Origin: JAQVUB01 sp033809415
GTDB lineage: Bacteria; Verrucomicrobiota; Lentisphaeria; Oligosphaerales; Oligosphaeraceae
Assembly (NCBI GenBank): GCA_033809415.1
Contig: JAPXLT010000194.1
Span: 1 to 9,194 of the forward strand
DNA length: 9,194 bases
Direction: 5' to 3'
Within the stretch, counting starts at the first letter, position 1. Each line of letters begins with the position of its first letter. A program made the translations under genes and the position numbers. Shown one piece after another: positions 7,041-9,194 of the stretch. A model generated the notes under the pieces. It did no database searches and was not told where the DNA came from. It saw only the letters and a list, made by a program, of their open reading frames with translations.

Positions 7041-7075
7041 GGCAATAACCAACTAATTTAATGTTTCACTATTCT

Positions 7076-7091
7076 AATTATATGTATAATT
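7076..7091. promoter_or_regulatory. Palindromic operator O2
   Basis: AATTATATGTATAATT is a second perfect palindrome (7-bp arms, TG centre). It shares the core ATTATA-NN-TATAAT with the palindrome at 7023-7040. The two centres are 52 bp apart, close to five helical turns, so both would present the same face of the DNA. It lies just downstream, in transcription sense, of a perfect -35 box at 7110-7115. Confidence 0.65.
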
Positions 7092-7115
7092 TAATGTACT
7101 TTTATTTTCTGTCAA
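7087..7115 (-). promoter_or_regulatory. Candidate promoter with perfect -35 (TTGACA)
   Basis: The minus strand reads TTGACA at 7115-7110. At the best spacing (17-18 bp) the -10 is only AAATTA or AATTAT, and a better match (TATACA) is 21 bp away. The -10 region falls within the second palindrome. This gives a leader of about 70-80 nt carrying both operators. It is the likely promoter for the regulator-pseudopilin-beta-helix operon. Confidence 0.45.
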
Positions 7116-7182
7116 GTAGCTCCCCTGAATTTTTTCACATTTTTGTAACTGGTTTGCAATTTGCTATTTTGCCACAGCACAT

Positions 7183-7210
7183 AAAAAATACGCCAGTTGA
7201 ACCAACGGTG
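7183..7210 (-). terminator. Terminator of the Cys/His-repeat gene
   Basis: Read on minus, CACCGTTG, a 3-nt loop (GTT), then CAACTGGCG form a stem of about eight pairs with one bulged base and one wobble. It is followed by TATTTTTTATG. It lies 27 nt after the stop codon at 7237 and separates this gene from the regulator operon. The stem is modest, but the U tract and position fit. Confidence 0.55.
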
Positions 7211-7236
7211 TTATGCATGCCTCTCTCCACCCGGTC

Positions 7237-7644
7237 TTAATATTTAACCCAGTCGTGATTTCCACCTGCGAAGCAACAATTAATTGCCGGTTTGCTTGCA
7301 AAACAGGCCTTTATTTGGCATTTTTTACAGCGATACTGATCGTCTCCTTTTTTCCCAAGAAAGAACCAATTATGGTTGCCTGATGCCATGCAAAAATTGA
7401 TCTTAGGGCGAGCTGCTGTTTCTACCAGCAGTCTACATTTACGGCAAATGTAAATTTGCTTTCCAATTTTTCCTAGCGAGAACCAGTTATGGTTGCCTCC
7501 ACTGCCGCAGAAAGATATGTTTGGCCGCGTTTCCTTTACGGTGGTGTCATGGCACTTTCGGCAAATAAAGAATTGCGCATCGTCACCATACAAGGCAAAA
7601 ATAGATGCGGCGAAAAGATACAGGGCAAGGCAAAACTTTTTCAT
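7237..7644 (-). CDS. Exported protein with three Cys3-His repeats
   Basis: This 135-residue protein starts with a signal peptide (1-20, probable cut after ALYG). It is then built of three repeats with an exact 39-residue period. Each repeat has C-x2-C, a x14 spacer, then C-x5-H-x-W. The positions are C28/C31/C46/H52/W54, C67/C70/C85/H91/W93 and C106/C109/C124/H130/W132. The linking words are RPxIxFC and GNHNWFxLGK. Three cysteines and one histidine per repeat suggest a small zinc-ribbon-like metal site, so three sites per protein; this is inference. Its location outside the cytoplasm would be unusual for zinc ribbons. Similar 'CxxCG...GGxHxW' repeats exist in other bacterial proteins of unknown role. 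ATG 7644 has AGGAGG 9 nt upstream. The third repeat stops right after its Trp, and C123 is an extra Cys. No function is assigned. Confidence 0.85.
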   Translation of the reverse strand: MKKFCLALYLFAASIFALYGDDAQFFICRKCHDTTVKETRPNISFCGSGGNHNWFSLGKIGKQIYICRKCRLLVETAARPKINFCMASGNHNWFFLGKKGDDQYRCKKCQIKACFASKPAINCCFAGGNHDWVKY

Positions 7645-7831
7645 CAGTGAATTCCTCCTCTATTATTGACTTGCGACAGAGACTTTACACGAGCATACGC
7701 GGATTTTGGCTAGCTCATTTATCGTTGCTGAAAATTCGCGATTTAGAAAAATTCGCTTGGACTGTTCCGTAAAACGATTGTCGATGCACAGCAACAACTT
7801 TCTATAAATGTAATCCGAAATCCCGATTCTT

Positions 7832-8044
7832 TCAGCCGACAACCTGCCTCTTCATCCTCTCCGCCATTTCCCTGGGGAAAATTCGATGTTTTTCGAGTTT
7901 TCCCCTTTTTAAGTCAAGATAAACAGCTCCCATTAGCCCGGCAAGGGGCACTACGGCAAACGGGATTTGCCATAATAAATCAAACCATAACAAGCAAAGC
8001 CACAGCAAAAGAACTCCTGCATAACCGACAATCATTCTCTTCAT
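7832..8044 (-). CDS. Small two-helix membrane protein
   Basis: This 70-residue protein has membrane segments at about 6-24 and 27-44 and a basic C-terminal tail (46-70) rich in Lys, Arg and Met, probably cytoplasmic. I do not recognise a family. Its ATG overlaps the TGA of the upstream gene as ATGA (8041-8044), and GGAGGAG lies just before it, so the two are translationally coupled and probably work together. Its small size lowers certainty, but the overlap and ribosome site argue that it is real. Confidence 0.75.
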   Translation of the reverse strand: MKRMIVGYAGVLLLWLCLLWFDLLWQIPFAVVPLAGLMGAVYLDLKRGKLEKHRIFPREMAERMKRQVVG

Positions 8045-8697
8045 GGCTTCTCCTCCTGCGAGGAAAGGTCGCGCAATGCGGAGACGATTCGCGCAACCGA
8101 CTCTTTCTCGTCTTTCCGGTTTTCATAGGAATAGTGGAAATCTTTCAGGTTTTCCGAGATCACATCTGCCATCTGTTTATCGGTCACGTTCTGTGACTTT
8201 TTCTGTGTAATCAGCGCATAGACATTCCGGCGCAGCTCATTGCATTCCCTAACGTCTGTCCGATCATTTATCCTGTCGCAAATAGAAAAGGGAAACAGCA
8301 TCATGACAAATGCAAAAATCAACACGAGCCAGCTGTGCCACCGTACCTTCCGCCATGCAAACACCGCCCCTACAATAATTACAACAACGGAAAGTGATGT
8401 CAACACCACCCCGGAAGCATACCCCGGAAGTTCCAGGAGTTCCTGCTGTACATTTCCTGCGGCCAGCTGCTGCTGCAAAGTTTCAAAAAAATACTTCGCA
8501 TGGTTTCCGAAAGCAATATTTCTGGCCAATACACTCAAAGCGTAAAAAATATATGCGGCAAAAAGATGCATGACACAGCAGGCAAAATAAATGCCGAGCC
8601 GCCACCAGCGAGGAATACGGTTCAGAAAGATCAAAAATACCACAGGGCTGACCAGCACAATAAAGCCGAATAACAATATGATGTAATCCGTGCCCAT
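8041..8697 (-). CDS. Unrecognised four-helix membrane protein
   Basis: This 218-residue protein has four predicted membrane segments at about 5-25, 34-57, 95-114 and 121-140. A hydrophilic region (58-94) between helices 2 and 3 contains a Gln/Leu-rich stretch. A charged soluble tail (141-218) follows, with helix-forming sequence and many Lys/Glu. No enzymatic motif or known family is visible. ATG 8697 follows AGGA by about 8 nt. It is the first gene of a coupled pair with the 70-residue protein. The sensor, transporter subunit and stress-protein options cannot be separated from sequence alone. Confidence 0.8.
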   Translation of the reverse strand: MGTDYIILLFGFIVLVSPVVFLIFLNRIPRWWRLGIYFACCVMHLFAAYIFYALSVLARNIAFGNHAKYFFETLQQQLAAGNVQQELLELPGYASGVVLTSLSVVVIIVGAVFAWRKVRWHSWLVLIFAFVMMLFPFSICDRINDRTDVRECNELRRNVYALITQKKSQNVTDKQMADVISENLKDFHYSYENRKDEKESVARIVSALRDLSSQEEKP

Positions 8698-8872
8698 TTT
8701 CTTTTCCTGTTATTGCGCAAGTGCCCTTTCAGAACTGGCACCTACCATATTTTTCATGAAAACGAACCGCGAGACGCTCCATATCGCCTCCAACGCAATT
8801 GCGTAAAGCTGCCCACCTTGGCACACAAGAATTTCGCCGGAGCAGACTCATCCGTCAAAGCAACAGCCCTAA
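8698..8872. other. Spacer with two 12-bp palindromes
   Basis: This is the upstream region of the membrane-protein pair. It holds two perfect 12-bp palindromes, TTTTCATGAAAA (8751-8762) and ACGCAATTGCGT (8793-8804), unrelated in sequence and 42 bp apart centre to centre. I found no convincing promoter. Reading frames across 8713-8994 on both strands have the arginine-rich composition of repeat DNA and lack ribosome sites, so I do not call a gene. Confidence 0.5.
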
Positions 8873-8899
8873 TTTTCCGAGTTTTCCGTGCTTTCCGTG
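8873..8899. repeat. Three copies of a 9-bp unit
   Basis: TTTTCCGAG, TTTTCCGTG and CTTTCCGTG follow one another directly, then GGAC and an A8 run. The phrase resembles the TTCGTG repeats at 136-186 and 1751-1870 and is a common intergenic repeat style. Its 9-bp period makes 'FRVFRAFRG'-like peptides in one frame, which can mislead gene callers. Confidence 0.7.
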
Positions 8900-9114
8900 G
8901 ACAAAAAAAATGGACTGTAGGCGTTAGTCTATGCCAAGTCTGTTCGTGTTTTTCGTTGTTCAAAAATCCGAATTCTCGGCACTCTCAAGTATAATTCAAC
9001 GAGTCATACTTATCAAGTGCTATGTTTCTGCAATGCTTCTGCTTGAAAAATCGTTTTTGCGGCACTATTTTTTCACTGTGTTTCAGACATCTCCGATCCC
9101 CCCAACCAAAAAGC
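8900..9114. other. Non-coding spacer
   Basis: No gene, RNA or convincing regulatory site is visible. A TTCGTG phrase recurs near 8943 (TGTTCGTGTTTTTCGTTGTT), again like the dispersed repeats elsewhere in the window. Confidence 0.4.
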
Positions 9115-9194
9115 CCCCCTGCCCCCTGCACCCTGCCCCCTGCACCCTGCACCCTGCACCCTGCACCCTGCACCCTGCCCCCTGCCCCCTGCAC
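9115..9194. repeat. 7-bp tandem array running off the window
   Basis: Eleven full units of C(A/C)CCCTG run from 9115 to 9191, then a partial unit reaches the window edge. Six units are CACCCTG and five CCCCCTG. The CACCCTG units are clustered in the middle (9143-9177) with CCCCCTG on both sides. One strand is almost purely G/A plus T. Such heptamer arrays are known from many environmental genomes. The minus-strand ORF through it (QGAGGRV repeats) is an artefact of the array. Confidence 0.95.

Noticed and set aside
7004..7045. Upstream ATG adding 14 residues to the LacI-type protein
   Set aside because: It would put the palindrome 7023-7040 in coding sequence and lengthen the N-terminus beyond the family norm; AAGAGG supports ATG 7003.
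8713..8994. Plus-strand ORF (93 codons) in the right spacer
   Set aside because: It has no ribosome site, runs through the 9-bp repeat and has composition typical of repeat-derived frames.
8985..9194. Minus-strand ORF of QGAGGRV repeats
   Set aside because: It is produced by the open reading of a 7-bp tandem array and has no upstream signal within the window.
9115..9194. Possible CRISPR array
   Set aside because: The units are 7 bp with no spacers; it is a simple tandem repeat.

Overview
The window looks like a piece of a bacterial chromosome from the Planctomycetes-Verrucomicrobia-Lentisphaerae group, most like Lentisphaerota (Victivallis/Lentisphaera type). This is inferred from a pseudopilin of the H-X9-DG class, a LacI-type regulator beside it, a large secreted beta-helix protein, and intergenic DNA full of TTCGTG-type and heptanucleotide repeats. 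No marker gene in the window proves the taxonomy.

Layout, left to right. Positions 1-205 are repeat-rich spacer ending in a strong hairpin. 206-1564 (minus) encodes an exported PHP-domain metallohydrolase with an intact set of metal-ligand motifs. 1565-1959 is spacer with a long inverted repeat (1751-1870) and a short A-rich tandem repeat. 1960-2049 (plus) is tRNA-Ser(UGA) with encoded CCA, followed by a clear intrinsic terminator (2060-2103). 2274-2644 (plus) is the broken 3' end of an OppC/DppC-type peptide ABC permease gene, with a nonsense codon and a frameshift.

The core is a probable three-gene minus-strand operon, transcribed from about 7110 down to 2687. It encodes a LacI-family regulator (7003-5885), a type II secretion/type IV pilin-like pseudopilin (5815-5102) and a 798-residue secreted protein with two pectate-lyase-like beta-helix halves (5083-2687). 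A pair of matching palindromes 52 bp apart sits over the promoter of the regulator. A 90-bp tandem duplication spans the end of the regulator gene and the start of the pseudopilin gene. One copy has lost a base, which apparently changed the C-terminus of the regulator. The likely logic is a self-contained, substrate-controlled polysaccharide-processing module; the substrate cannot be read from the sequence.

Upstream on the same strand are an exported 135-residue protein made of three exact-period Cys/His repeats (7237-7644), with its own terminator (7183-7210), and a translationally coupled pair of unrecognised membrane proteins (8041-8697 and 7832-8044). The right end (8698-9194) is non-coding, with two 12-bp palindromes, a 9-bp triple repeat and a 7-bp tandem array that runs off the edge of the window.
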